From the NCBI RefSeq assembly GCF_000981035.1, contig NZ_LAYJ01000088.1:198835-262834 (forward strand): DNA of 64,000 nt. Reading direction: 5' to 3'. The position numbers and the translations under genes were made by a program. The DNA comes from Christensenella hongkongensis (GTDB lineage: Bacteria; Bacillota; Clostridia; Christensenellales; Christensenellaceae). The first letter of the stretch is position 1. Every line of letters begins with the position of its first letter. The notes under the pieces were generated by a model. It searched no databases. It was not told where the DNA came from and saw only the letters and a list, made by a program, of their open reading frames with translations. This document shows, in pieces, positions 25,677-34,230 of this stretch.

Positions 25677-27554
25677 TTACAGCGTCTGCTCAAATTCGTC
25701 AAGCGCCTTGCCAAATTCCTGCATGCAAACGTCCACAGGCTCGCCGCTCGCAAGATCCACATGTGCGATCTTCAAAAGCTCGAGCGGATAATCGCTTCCA
25801 CCGGAGGAAAGGAACCTGATGTAATCCCTTACCGCGTTCTTTTTGCCGGACAGGATATCGGATGCGATCTTTACCGCGCACGAGAAGCCCGTGGCATATT
25901 TATAGACGTAAAACGCATTATAGAAATGCGGGATACGCGCCCACTCGAAAGAGATCGTATCGTCGCGTACAACCTGCGGGCCGTAATAAAGCGCATTCAG
26001 GTCTCCATACATCGTACACATACTTTCGTGCGTAAGCGCTTCGCCCTCCTCCACCGCCGCATGTGTCATTTTTTCAAATTCCGCGAACATCGTCTGCCTC
26101 ACTACCGTGGTGCGGAACTGGTCGAGGTAATGGTTAAGCACATACCTGCGCGCGCCGGGTTCCTTGACCGTACCCAGCAGGTGATGCGTAAGCAGAATCT
26201 CGTTGACCGTACTCGCCACCTCCGCTACAAATATCTCGTAACCGGCCTTTGCTTCGGGCTGGTGCTTGTTGGAATGGTAGGTGTGCATCGCATGCCCAAG
26301 CTCGTGCGCGATTGTGAACACGCTGTCAAGGTCGCCGCGGTGGTTGAGCAGCACATACGGATGCACGCCGTATACGCCCCACGAATAAGCGCCGCTTGTT
26401 TTACCGGGCGTTTCGTATACGTCGATCCAGCCGGTGTCCTGCGCCTGCTGCAGCAGGTTTCCATATTCCTCGCCCAAAACGGCAAGCCCCTCTTTTACAA
26501 TATCCATCGACTGTTCATAAGAATATTCGCCGTGGTCTTCCTTCACAAGAGGCGTATAAATATCATACATCGCAAGGTCGTCGATTCCCAGCGCCCTTTT
26601 GCGCACATCCACATAGCGGTACATCGTAGGAAGGTTTTTGTGGATGGTCTCGATCAGGTTATCGTAAAGCGAAACGGGCACGTTATCGGAAAACAGCGAT
26701 TTTTCGATTGCGCTTCCATAATTTCTCGCCCGTGCGTAAAACACATCCTTTTTTACGCTGGAGGAATACGTCGCCGCGATTGTGTTGATCATATCTTTAT
26801 AAGACTGGTAATAAGTTTCATAGGTATTTTTACGCACCTCGCGGTCCGGGCTTTGCATCATGACGATATATTTGCCATGGGAAAGCTCCACTTCCTTTCC
26901 ATCCGCGTCTTTTACGGTGCCATACTTCATGTCCGCATTGTCGAGCATGGAAAAAATATCCTTAGGCGCGCCCGCCATTTCCGCAGTCATAGAAAGCAGC
27001 TTCTCCTCTTTTGGGGAAAGCACGTGCTTTTTCCCGCGGATCAGCTCCCGCAGCATAAAATCATATGGCGCAAGCTTTTTATTTCCCTTTACGTTATTAT
27101 CACATTTATTGCATTTGCCGCCTTTTTTGCAGGTCTTCGGATCCCTGTCCTTTTTGCAGTGCTGCCCGGCGTCCCTGATATAGCCCTCCAGCACGCCGTC
27201 CTTTAAGGCCAGCAGCGCAGGGCTCACAAACGAAAGCGCGCTTCCAAGACGCACATTGAGGTCCATTGCCCGCGCGGTCATTGCCTGATAGGTCGTATTC
27301 GCGTTGTTCTCGTCGCGGCGCATCCGGGCGTATACAAAAAGGTTCCCCGCAATATGCTCCATTGCCTCTATGGATTCGAGCGCTGCGGCAAGGCTTTTTT
27401 CATCCTTTGTCAGCGTTTTCCTGATATGGGGTATTTCGGAAAACAACCCTTCCAGCTTTTTGTAGTCCGCCTCCCATGCTTCATCCGAAGGATAAATGTC
27501 CTCAAGCACCCATTTATAACGGCTGTCTATCTGATCCCTTGTTTTTTCTTCCAT
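25677..27554 (-). CDS. pepF: Oligoendopeptidase F with a cysteine-rich insertion
   Basis: A 625-residue M3-family zinc oligopeptidase that degrades peptides in the cytoplasm. The start at 27554 (MEEKTRDQIDSRY) is supported by AAAGGAG upstream. The active site is FTIAHELGHAMHTYH, with the HExxH motif at about 417-421 and the third ligand expected in the following EVASTVNE block. Overall length and the N-terminal helical domain are normal. However, residues 131-152 carry an insert with Cys133, Cys142, Cys148 and Cys151 (C-x8-C-x5-C-x2-C), rich in lysine. Typical PepF has only a short linker between the paired helices here. The gene is monocistronic. Confidence 0.93.
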   Translation of the reverse strand: MEEKTRDQIDSRYKWVLEDIYPSDEAWEADYKKLEGLFSEIPHIRKTLTKDEKSLAAALESIEAMEHIAGNLFVYARMRRDENNANTTYQAMTARAMDLNVRLGSALSFVSPALLALKDGVLEGYIRDAGQHCKKDRDPKTCKKGGKCNKCDNNVKGNKKLAPYDFMLRELIRGKKHVLSPKEEKLLSMTAEMAGAPKDIFSMLDNADMKYGTVKDADGKEVELSHGKYIVMMQSPDREVRKNTYETYYQSYKDMINTIAATYSSSVKKDVFYARARNYGSAIEKSLFSDNVPVSLYDNLIETIHKNLPTMYRYVDVRKRALGIDDLAMYDIYTPLVKEDHGEYSYEQSMDIVKEGLAVLGEEYGNLLQQAQDTGWIDVYETPGKTSGAYSWGVYGVHPYVLLNHRGDLDSVFTIAHELGHAMHTYHSNKHQPEAKAGYEIFVAEVASTVNEILLTHHLLGTVKEPGARRYVLNHYLDQFRTTVVRQTMFAEFEKMTHAAVEEGEALTHESMCTMYGDLNALYYGPQVVRDDTISFEWARIPHFYNAFYVYKYATGFSCAVKIASDILSGKKNAVRDYIRFLSSGGSDYPLELLKIAHVDLASGEPVDVCMQEFGKALDEFEQTL

Positions 27555-27739
27555 TGCGATCGAATCTCCTTTTATGAACAGAATAAAATAAAAAACGTCG
27601 TTTTTATTTGATGATGCCACGCATTGCGGGGCTTATGTCCTTGTGCAAAAACGGAACATAACACAGCTCATGCCATTCCAAACGCGTTTCGCGCTGCAAA
27701 AACCATCGAATGCTTTTTTATGGAATTGGTATAAACTTC

Positions 27740-27844
27740 TTACAGCGATTTCACTGAACAGGTTATACAAAACTCACCATAAATCACTTGCATATGCAAT
27801 TTATACCAAAAGCCTGTAACTGGCCTTTTGATAAATTGCTGTAA
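27740..27844. repeat. 105-bp MITE-like element, copy 1
   Basis: The gap 27555-27910 carries a 105-bp element with imperfect terminal inverted repeats TTACAGCGATTT (27740-27751) and AAATTGCTGTAA (27833-27844). Its reverse complement is about 80% identical over the first 57 bases to 33336-33438, including TTACAGGCTTTTGGTAT exactly. No open reading frame is present, so any mobility would have been in trans. The remaining sequence of this gap shows only the presumed pepF promoter region. Confidence 0.7.
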
Positions 27845-27887
27845 TCTTATTATAACGCAGATTAAAATCATTGTAACACTGAAAATG

Positions 27888-27921
27888 AAAAAGATTGCGA
27901 AATCCAATGGTTACCGCAATC
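27888..27921 (-). terminator. Terminator of the thiamine operon
   Basis: On the minus strand GATTGCG (27921-27915) pairs with CGCAATC (27899-27893), followed by TTTTT. The upstream arm contains the end of tenI, including its stop codon. Confidence 0.75.
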
Positions 27922-28507
27922 CTTTTTTGATGTTTTCCAGATATTGTACAGCGTCGCCCTTCATAAAAGCAGACATCAGGCATGCGCCCCGCGCGCCCGC
28001 ATCCCGCACCATCCGTATCTGGCCGACGCCTATCCCGCCGATTGCATAGACAGGAATAGAAAGCGCCCTGCAAACATTCCTGAGAAACGGTATGCCGCGC
28101 GGCGCAAGCCCTTTTTTGCAGTCCGTCTCAAAGATATGCCCCGCGCTCACATAATCCGCGCCAAGCTCCTGCGCGCGTTTCGCCTGCTCAACCGAGTGCA
28201 CGGAAACCCCAACGACCGGAAACTTCGTAGCAGCCTTGGGGTTCGCCTCCAGGTCCGGCAGGGAAAGGTGCAGACGTTTTACGCCAAGGTTTTGCGCCAC
28301 ATCTGTAAAATGATGCAGTGCGCAGGGCACGGAATATTGCCCGCAAATCCGCAGTACCTCTTTTGCAAGCGCTTCGTAGGCTTCCGGCGCAAGATCCTTT
28401 TCCCGCAGGATCACAGAGGAAACGCCCGCAGCGGCAATTTCTTCAATCTGCTTCAAAAAATCCGTTTCGCACAGGCGGCGGTTTGTAACAGCAATCACAT
28501 CAAACAT
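27911..28507 (-). CDS. tenI: Thiazole tautomerase-like protein (TenI family)
   Basis: A 198-residue TIM-barrel of the ThiE/TenI family. The stretch DYVSAGHIFETDCKKGLAPRG (about residues 128-148) matches TenI (GHVFETDCKKGL...) much better than true ThiE, which has a GP-F-T-TK motif at this place. TenI converts the ThiG product to the aromatic thiazole carboxylate tautomer. A genuine thiE lies at the head of the same operon, which supports this split of roles. It overlaps thiH by 8 bases and is the last gene of the operon. Confidence 0.85.
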   Translation of the reverse strand: MFDVIAVTNRRLCETDFLKQIEEIAAAGVSSVILREKDLAPEAYEALAKEVLRICGQYSVPCALHHFTDVAQNLGVKRLHLSLPDLEANPKAATKFPVVGVSVHSVEQAKRAQELGADYVSAGHIFETDCKKGLAPRGIPFLRNVCRALSIPVYAIGGIGVGQIRMVRDAGARGACLMSAFMKGDAVQYLENIKKGLR

Positions 28508-29651
28508 AAATATAGTCGCTCATCACAGGCTGAAGGCCCTGGGACAGGATCATATCATAAATTTCGTCCACGCTGCGCCCGTCGTCGATCTCAAACTGCT
28601 CGTCGCCCTTGGCCTCGCCTGTATGCCCGCCGATTCCCACGTCCACTCCCGCGGAAATCTTGGTTGCCGCGATTTTGACAATGTTGTCACGGAAGCGCGC
28701 GCACTCGCGGCTTGAAATCGTGATGCTCGCAAAAGGCATAAACAGCCGGTATGCCGCAATGGCCTGCAAAAGCTGCGGCTCATGCACGTCGCGCGGGTTG
28801 ATTTTGTCGTTATTAATAATTGGCCGGAGCCGCGGACAGGAAAACGCGATCTCCGCGTGGGGATATTTACGCTGCAAAAGCCAGGCGTGCATACCAGTGG
28901 CATATGCGTCCTTGCGAAAATCATTCAGTCCCAGCAGCGCCGCAAAGCCCACACCGCGAATGCCGCCCATAAGGGCCCTCTCCTGTGCGTTGAACCGGTA
29001 CGGGTAAATACGCTTATGCCCGCCAAGATGCAGCGTTTCATACTTATCCGCATCGTAGGTCTCCTGGAACACCGTCACAAAATCCGCGCCGCATTCGTGC
29101 AGGTAGGCGTAATCCTGCGAGTTCATGGGGTATACTTCCAGGCCCACCACCTTAAAATACTTCCGCGCGATCCTGCACGATTCGCCAATATAATGTACGT
29201 CCGACATTTTTGGGCTTTCCCCGGTCAACAGAAGGATTTCTTCAAGACCGGTATCTGCGATCGTCTTCATCTCGCGTTCCATTTCCTGCGCCGTCAGGCG
29301 CGCGCGGTGTATTTTGTTGTGTGAATTAAAGCCGCAGTAAATGCAGTAATTCTCGCAATAGTTTGCAAGGTAAAGCGGCGTGAAGAGAAAGATCGAATTT
29401 CCAAAATGCTTTCTCGTCTCCTGCTGCGCCCTTTGCGCCATTTCCTCCAGAAACGGGAAAGCGGCCGGGGAAAGCAGCGCCGCAAAGTCCTCCGGCGTAA
29501 GCACTTCCCTTGAGAGAGCCCGGCGCACATCCTGTGCCGTATAGCGGTCATAGTCGTAAGCCTCCATGGCCGCTGTCACCTTGTCCATCACGTCCGATTT
29601 TATCTTCTCCATGCCGGGGAGGTATGTCATGTGGTCGATTCTTTCACTCAT
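28500..29651 (-). CDS. thiH: 2-iminoacetate synthase (radical SAM)
   Basis: A 383-residue radical-SAM enzyme that cleaves tyrosine to give dehydroglycine for thiazole assembly in anaerobes. The cluster motif is CENYCIYCGFN (Cx3Cx2C, about residues 93-99 for the cysteines), preceded by FTPLYLANY. Downstream are LLLTGESPKMSDVHYI and VGLEVYPMNS blocks typical of ThiH. An oxygen-dependent thiO is not present, which agrees with an anaerobic lifestyle. It lies 12 bases after thiG, and the next gene tenI overlaps its end. Confidence 0.95.
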   Translation of the reverse strand: MSERIDHMTYLPGMEKIKSDVMDKVTAAMEAYDYDRYTAQDVRRALSREVLTPEDFAALLSPAAFPFLEEMAQRAQQETRKHFGNSIFLFTPLYLANYCENYCIYCGFNSHNKIHRARLTAQEMEREMKTIADTGLEEILLLTGESPKMSDVHYIGESCRIARKYFKVVGLEVYPMNSQDYAYLHECGADFVTVFQETYDADKYETLHLGGHKRIYPYRFNAQERALMGGIRGVGFAALLGLNDFRKDAYATGMHAWLLQRKYPHAEIAFSCPRLRPIINNDKINPRDVHEPQLLQAIAAYRLFMPFASITISSRECARFRDNIVKIAATKISAGVDVGIGGHTGEAKGDEQFEIDDGRSVDEIYDMILSQGLQPVMSDYIYV

Positions 29652-29663
29652 TGTGCTTCCTCC

Positions 29664-30434
29664 TCAGTCCTGCAAAAATCCGGTCAGTGGTGAAGATGCG
29701 CTCGCACCGCCCGCGAGCACCCGTCCAAGCCCCGCGAGATACGCCCTGCGCCCCGCTTCAATCGCTTTTTTAAACGCCTCAGCCATCATGGGGATATCGC
29801 CAGCTGTGGCGATTGCCGTGTTGCACATCACAGCCGCAGCGCCCATTTCCATTGCCTCGCACGCCTGTGACGGCTTTCCAATCCCCGCGTCTACAATCAC
29901 CGGCAGGTCCGCCTCGTCAATCAGTATCTGTATGAACTCTTTGGTTGCAAGTCCTTTGTTCGTACCGATTGGCGCGCCGAGCGGCATCACACACGCTGCG
30001 CCCGCCTCTTTCAAATCCCTTGCAGTATTGAGGTCCGGGTACATATATGGCATAACCACAAAGCCCTCTTTTGCCAGGATTTCCGTCGCTTTGACCGTTT
30101 CCGTATTGTCCGGGAGCAGGTATTTGGAATCGCGTATCACTTCGATTTTCACAAAATCACCGCACCCTACCTCCCGCGCAAGCCTCGCGATGCGTACCGC
30201 CTCATCCGCATTGCGCGCGCCTGAGGTGTTGGGCAGAAGCGTTACGCCCTTTGGGATATAGTCGAGGATATTTTCCACCTCTCCTGTCGCGGCCCGCCGC
30301 AGCGCCAGCGTTATGATCTGCGCGCCGGCGTTTTCCACCGCGGCCTCAATCAGCCGCAGAGAATACTTGCCCGATCCTAAAATAAAGCGCGAGGTAAACG
30401 TGTGCCCTCCGATTATGAGTACGTCTTTTTCCAT
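29664..30434 (-). CDS. thiG: Thiazole synthase
   Basis: A 256-residue ThiG, which condenses deoxyxylulose phosphate, dehydroglycine and ThiS thiocarboxylate into the thiazole phosphate. The start at 30434 ([24 protein letters not shown]) follows AAGGAG. Motifs: FILGSGKYS near residue 17, the [10 protein letters not shown] and VKIEVI stretch with the Schiff-base lysine, [13 protein letters not shown], and the C-terminal [19 protein letters not shown]. Between thiF and thiH in the operon. Confidence 0.96.
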   Translation of the reverse strand: MEKDVLIIGGHTFTSRFILGSGKYSLRLIEAAVENAGAQIITLALRRAATGEVENILDYIPKGVTLLPNTSGARNADEAVRIARLAREVGCGDFVKIEVIRDSKYLLPDNTETVKATEILAKEGFVVMPYMYPDLNTARDLKEAGAACVMPLGAPIGTNKGLATKEFIQILIDEADLPVIVDAGIGKPSQACEAMEMGAAAVMCNTAIATAGDIPMMAEAFKKAIEAGRRAYLAGLGRVLAGGASASSPLTGFLQD

Positions 30435-30450
30435 TCCTGTCTCTCCTTTT

Positions 30451-31260
30451 TTATGCTTCAAGCTCGTTTAAAATAATACGCAGCACCATATTTGCCTGAT
30501 GCCCCGCACATATACCGACACGCGGCGCCATAAGGCCGCATCCGGGTTTTGCCCCTGTTTCACCGTCGCCGCATACATACAGGTTTTTCATTACCCTGCG
30601 CGTACGGATTTCATTTCCGCTTCCATAGCCTGCCATGCCCGAAGCCGACACCACGTATTTTTCCGGACATTCCGCAAGAACCGTATTTACCAGCATTGCC
30701 TTTGCCTCCGGCACGTCGAACGCCTCGCATATAATGTCGTCACCACGCAGTGTGTCAATACAATTTTGCTCCGTAAGGCGCAGCCTTTCCGCCGTCACAC
30801 AGACATAGGGGTTGATTTCCCCGATCTCCTGCAGGAGCGCCTGCGCCTTGGGCATGCCTAAGTGGCAGATGCGGTATTGCTGCCGGTTCAGGTTGCTTGG
30901 CTCCACCACGTCAAAATCAATCAGATGCAGGTTTCCCACGCCGGTGCGCGCGAGCGCGAGCGCAATTTGCGATCCAAGCCCTCCAAGGCCCGCGACCGCC
31001 ACATGCGCCGCCTTCACCTTTTCATATACGCCGGGCGTATGACGTGCGCAGAGCATTGCCTCCATAGCCTCCTGCGGCGGCAGCTCGCCCTTTTGGATAA
31101 GCACAATCTCGTCGCCGCCATGGATGGCAATATCCTCCTGCGTCTGGTATCCGTTCAGGATCACAACAAGGTTTTCCCCGCCTGCCCCCAGTTCCTTTCG
31201 CAGGTCGTAAAGCCCTGTGCTCTCCGTTTCACAGGGGTTCCCGTTTACTCTGATTTTCAT
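30451..31260 (-). CDS. thiF: ThiS adenylyltransferase ThiF with N-terminal ThiS-like domain
   Basis: A 269-residue E1-like enzyme that adenylates ThiS. The start at 31260 ([14 protein letters not shown]) is adjacent to the thiS stop; an upstream extension would overlap all of thiS. Residues 1 to about 60 look like a ThiS ubiquitin-fold domain without the terminal Gly-Gly, a fusion known from clostridial ThiF proteins. The E1 domain starts near residue 80 with [22 protein letters not shown] (nucleotide-binding glycines) and continues with [17 protein letters not shown]. The [10 protein letters not shown] stretch is near the C terminus. The residual ThiS domain is probably structural or regulatory. 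Confidence 0.92.
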   Translation of the reverse strand: MKIRVNGNPCETESTGLYDLRKELGAGGENLVVILNGYQTQEDIAIHGGDEIVLIQKGELPPQEAMEAMLCARHTPGVYEKVKAAHVAVAGLGGLGSQIALALARTGVGNLHLIDFDVVEPSNLNRQQYRICHLGMPKAQALLQEIGEINPYVCVTAERLRLTEQNCIDTLRGDDIICEAFDVPEAKAMLVNTVLAECPEKYVVSASGMAGYGSGNEIRTRRVMKNLYVCGDGETGAKPGCGLMAPRVGICAGHQANMVLRIILNELEA

Positions 31261-31261
31261 T

Positions 31262-31459
31262 TCAGCCCCCGCCCACAAAGCCGACGACCTCGAGCTTATC
31301 GCCTTCTTCAATCTCTGTTTCTGTAAACGCCGCTTTGGGAACGATCTGCCCGTTGCGTTCCACTGCCACACGCTCGCGCCCGAAGCCACGCAATTCCAGA
31401 AAATCCGCGAGCATCATTCCCTGCGCCGCTTCATCCGGCTTTCCATTCACTGTTACCAT
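31262..31459 (-). CDS. thiS: Sulfur carrier protein ThiS
   Basis: A 65-residue ubiquitin-like protein ending GFVGGG; the terminal Gly-Gly is adenylated by ThiF and then becomes the thiocarboxylate sulfur donor. It begins [10 protein letters not shown], a typical ThiS N terminus. It is separated from thiF by one base, with a 488-base gap to thiC upstream that contains two repeat elements. Confidence 0.95.
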   Translation of the reverse strand: MVTVNGKPDEAAQGMMLADFLELRGFGRERVAVERNGQIVPKAAFTETEIEEGDKLEVVGFVGGG

Positions 31460-31568
31460 GCTTTGCTCCTTCCAATATAATCAGACGTACGCTACTGACC
31501 GACGTTTAAATTATGGGATATCGGGCGAGGATACTCTTTTGTTCCGATTCCTTTCGCGCGGGTACAGT

Positions 31569-31655
31569 CCATTGCCTTCAAAGCCTGCTTACTGCGTGCG
31601 CAAAGGCGTTTTCAGGCAACAGACTATATCCGCGCTGGCGTAATGCACCCATTAC
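31569..31655 (+). repeat. Dispersed intergenic repeat, family A copy 2 (87 bp)
   Basis: This shares CCATTGC-TTCAAA-CCTGCTT, GCAAAGGCGTTTTCA-GCA, GCGCTGGCGT and ATTAC blocks with 7671-7776 in the same orientation, but lacks about 19 central bases. TTGCCTTCAAAGCCTGC and GCAAAGGCGTTTTCAGGCAA are largely complementary, so this copy can form a long hairpin. It lies in the gap between thiC and thiS, inside the thiamine operon. Confidence 0.65.
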
Positions 31656-31712
31656 CGCTAAGCAATTTCTTTTGCCGCCGCGGTGTGCCTGCCGACATAA
31701 CTCTTTGCTGCC

Positions 31713-31868
31713 GGCAGGCGCAGGACAGATTGCAGCGAAGGGCTTCAGGAGCCGTTATGCTTTGCCTGAATTTTGTTTTACGTCTGGATAGGCGGATGCA
31801 GAGCGCGTCTGTGCTTTTTTTATTCTTTGCACGCGCGTCCCTGAGTCGCAATCTGCCTTGTGCCTGCC
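31713..31868. repeat. 156-bp element with terminal inverted repeats, family D copy 1
   Basis: Outer arms of 21 bases (31713-31733 and 31848-31868) are inverted copies with about 3 differences; the shared core is GCAATCTG followed by GCCTGCC. The inner part contains a weaker GCGCGT/ACGCGC hairpin. The right half, around CCCTGAGTC, is about 80% identical to 35005-35045 in the leader of thiE. It has no coding capacity. Together with the family A copy it fills most of the 488-base thiC-thiS gap. Confidence 0.6.
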
Positions 31869-31947
31869 TTCGGATACTGTAATGAGCTGATGTAACGCGC
31901 GAGGAACCGGAACAACAGTACACTCCGCCCGATATCTCATACAATCC

Positions 31948-33255
31948 TCAATCCATAATATCCACGTCTTCGCCGCGCAGTATTTTATTGATGTTACGCA
32001 CTGCGCACATCTTCCCGCACATCGTACACGTATCCTCATGCTCCGGCGTAGATTCGCCACGGTACTTACGCGCCTTTACCCCGCCGTCAATCGCAAGCTC
32101 AAACTGCTTTTCCCAGTCGAGGTTGCGGCGTGCTTCGCTCATCCTGTAATCCCAGTCCCAGGCATCCGCATTGCCTTTTGCAAGGTCTGCGGCGTGCGCC
32201 GCAATCTTGGAAGCGATAATACCCTCGCGCACATCGTCCACAGTCGGCAGGCGCAGGTGCTCGGCGGGCGTAACGTAGCACAGGAAGCTCGCCCCGTACG
32301 TCGCGGCGATTGCGCCGCCGATTGCCGCCGTTATATGGTCGTAGCCCGGCGCAACATCCGTTACCAGCGGCCCCAGAACATAAAACGGAGCGCCCTTGCA
32401 GATCGTTTTTTCGATTTCCATATTGGCCTTTACCTGGTTGAGCGGCATATGCCCGGGCCCCTCGATCATCACCTGCACATCCTTTTCCCAGGCGCGCATG
32501 GTAAGCTCGCCGAGCGTCACCAGCTCTTCGATCTGTGAAATATCTCCCGCATCCTCGATCGAACCCGGACGGCACGCGTCGCCAAGGCTCAGCGTCACGT
32601 CGTACTCCCTGCAAATATCCAGTATTTCATCGTAATATTCAAAAAACGGGTTTTCGTTTCCGGTGAGCATCATCCATGCAAAAATAATGCTGCCCCCGCG
32701 CGATACAATGTTTGTATGGCGTTTGCACGCACGGAACCGGTCCGCTGTATTGCGGTTGATGCCGCAGTGGATGGTCATAAAGTCCACGCCGTCCTCTGCG
32801 TGCATTTTAAACACATCCAGCCACTCGCGCGAGGTGATCGCCTTGAGCGGTTTATTGTAATACACGACCGCGTCATAAATCGGCACGGTGCCGATAACCG
32901 CCGGGCATTCTGCCGTCAGCCTGCGCCGAAAGGCCTGTGTATCGCCAAACGACGAAAGGTCCATGATTGCTTCCGCTCCCATTTCCACTGCGCTCATCAC
33001 CTTTTCCATCTCAACATCCAGGTCAAGGCAGTCGCGCGATGTTCCCAGATTTACATTGATTTTTGTTTTGAGCGCGCTTCCAATGCCGCAGGGCTTTACG
33101 CAGCTGTGGTTTTTATTCACCGGTATGACTGCCTGTCCCTTTGCCACAAGGCCTGCCAGCCTTTCGACGTCGATTTTTTCTTCAGCCGCTACGGCTTTTA
33201 GTTCCTCTGTGACGATGCCCTTACGCGCCGCGTCCATTTGTGTCGTGTACCCCAT
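31948..33255 (-). CDS. thiC: Phosphomethylpyrimidine synthase
   Basis: A 435-residue ThiC, the radical-SAM enzyme that rearranges aminoimidazole ribotide into the hydroxymethylpyrimidine phosphate of thiamine. The start at 33255 ([14 protein letters not shown]) follows AAGGAGG. Motifs: [48 protein letters not shown] and [11 protein letters not shown]. The C-terminal cluster ligands are in [13 protein letters not shown]. The length matches the shorter clostridial form. Within the operon it is preceded by thiD across a repeat element. Confidence 0.97.
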   Translation of the reverse strand: MGYTTQMDAARKGIVTEELKAVAAEEKIDVERLAGLVAKGQAVIPVNKNHSCVKPCGIGSALKTKINVNLGTSRDCLDLDVEMEKVMSAVEMGAEAIMDLSSFGDTQAFRRRLTAECPAVIGTVPIYDAVVYYNKPLKAITSREWLDVFKMHAEDGVDFMTIHCGINRNTADRFRACKRHTNIVSRGGSIIFAWMMLTGNENPFFEYYDEILDICREYDVTLSLGDACRPGSIEDAGDISQIEELVTLGELTMRAWEKDVQVMIEGPGHMPLNQVKANMEIEKTICKGAPFYVLGPLVTDVAPGYDHITAAIGGAIAATYGASFLCYVTPAEHLRLPTVDDVREGIIASKIAAHAADLAKGNADAWDWDYRMSEARRNLDWEKQFELAIDGGVKARKYRGESTPEHEDTCTMCGKMCAVRNINKILRGEDVDIMD

Positions 33256-33335
33256 TTTTTGTTTCCTCCTTATAAATTGACCGTGTCCTTCTTGGCAGGG
33301 AAGGCGGTGCACTCAATCCCCGCAGGATCTTCGGT

Positions 33336-33438
33336 TTATAGCACTTTGTCAAAAGATTGGTTACAGGCTTTTGGTATCAACTGCATATACAGGCAGTTGA
33401 TCAAACCGCAGTACCTGCGTTATGTTCAATCGCTGTAA
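33336..33438. repeat. 103-bp MITE-like element, copy 2, overlapping the thiD 3' end
   Basis: The ends are TTATAGCACTTT (33336-33347) and CAATCGCTGTAA (33427-33438), homologous to the ends of the element at 27740-27844 read in the opposite direction. The interior also has a local inverted repeat, ATCAACTGC with GCAGTTGAT. Its right end supplies the last codons and the stop of thiD. Confidence 0.7.
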
Positions 33439-34229
33439 AACTCTGTTTGGCTGTTTGCAAAGCCGTGGTCAAGCGGCCCGCTGCCCTGCCCAAGGTCAAG
33501 CCCGGACGCCAGCGCTCCGGCAAGGTAACGCTTGGCCATTTCAATACTGTCGGCAAGTCCCCTGCCCTTTGCAAGGTTACAGGCAATGGCGCTTGAAAGC
33601 GTACAGCCCGTTCCATGGGTGTTTTTGCTGTCGATCCGTTTGCCGTAAAACCACCTGCCGGTTTTATCTTTAAATAAAAAATCGTTTGCTTCCTCTTTTT
33701 GATGTCCGCCCTTTACAAGGACGGCGCAGCCGTATCGCTTAGCGAGCAGGCGGCCCGCGCGCTCCATATCCTCCCTGGTGTTAACGGTAATCCCCGAAAG
33801 TGCCTGTGCCTCCGGTATATTTGGCGTGATCAGGTCAGCGAGCGGGAGCAGCCTTTTTGCCATCGCATCCTGCGCATCCTCTTTTAGAAGCCTGCTGCCG
33901 CTGGTGGAAACCATCACAGGATCGAGCACCACGTTTGGCGCATCGTATTCGCGGAGCGCGTCCGCAATGACGCAGATCAAATTTGCGTTCGACACCATGC
34001 CAATCTTAACCGCATCCGGCCTGATATCCGTAAAGATACAGTCCAGCTGCTGCCTTAAAAATTCAGGCGTTACATCCATTACAGCGCGCACGCCCGTTGT
34101 GTTTTGCGCTGTAAGCGCTGTAATTGCGCTCATCGCATATACGCCGTGCGCCGCAATCGTCTTGATATCGGCCTGTATACCCGCCCCGCCGCTGCAATCG
34201 CTTCCGGCAACCGTTAATACTGTTTTCAA
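33426..34229 (-). CDS. thiD: Hydroxymethylpyrimidine (phosphate) kinase
   Basis: A 267-residue ribokinase-fold kinase that phosphorylates hydroxymethylpyrimidine and its monophosphate. Motifs: LTVAGSDCSGGAGIQADIKT at the N terminus, the VLDPVMVSTSGSRLL stretch near residue 105, and the catalytic anion-hole block NTHGTGCTLSSAIACNLAKG near 208. It starts one base after the thiE stop. The C-terminal residues FYSD and the stop codon fall inside the repeat element at 33336-33438, suggesting that the original C terminus was replaced or extended by the insertion. Confidence 0.96.
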   Translation of the reverse strand: MKTVLTVAGSDCSGGAGIQADIKTIAAHGVYAMSAITALTAQNTTGVRAVMDVTPEFLRQQLDCIFTDIRPDAVKIGMVSNANLICVIADALREYDAPNVVLDPVMVSTSGSRLLKEDAQDAMAKRLLPLADLITPNIPEAQALSGITVNTREDMERAGRLLAKRYGCAVLVKGGHQKEEANDFLFKDKTGRWFYGKRIDSKNTHGTGCTLSSAIACNLAKGRGLADSIEMAKRYLAGALASGLDLGQGSGPLDHGFANSQTEFYSD

Positions 34230-34230
34230 C

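Noticed and set aside
25668..27206. 512-codon plus-strand frame opposite pepF
   Set aside because: Antisense shadow of a gene with a clear HExxH peptidase domain.
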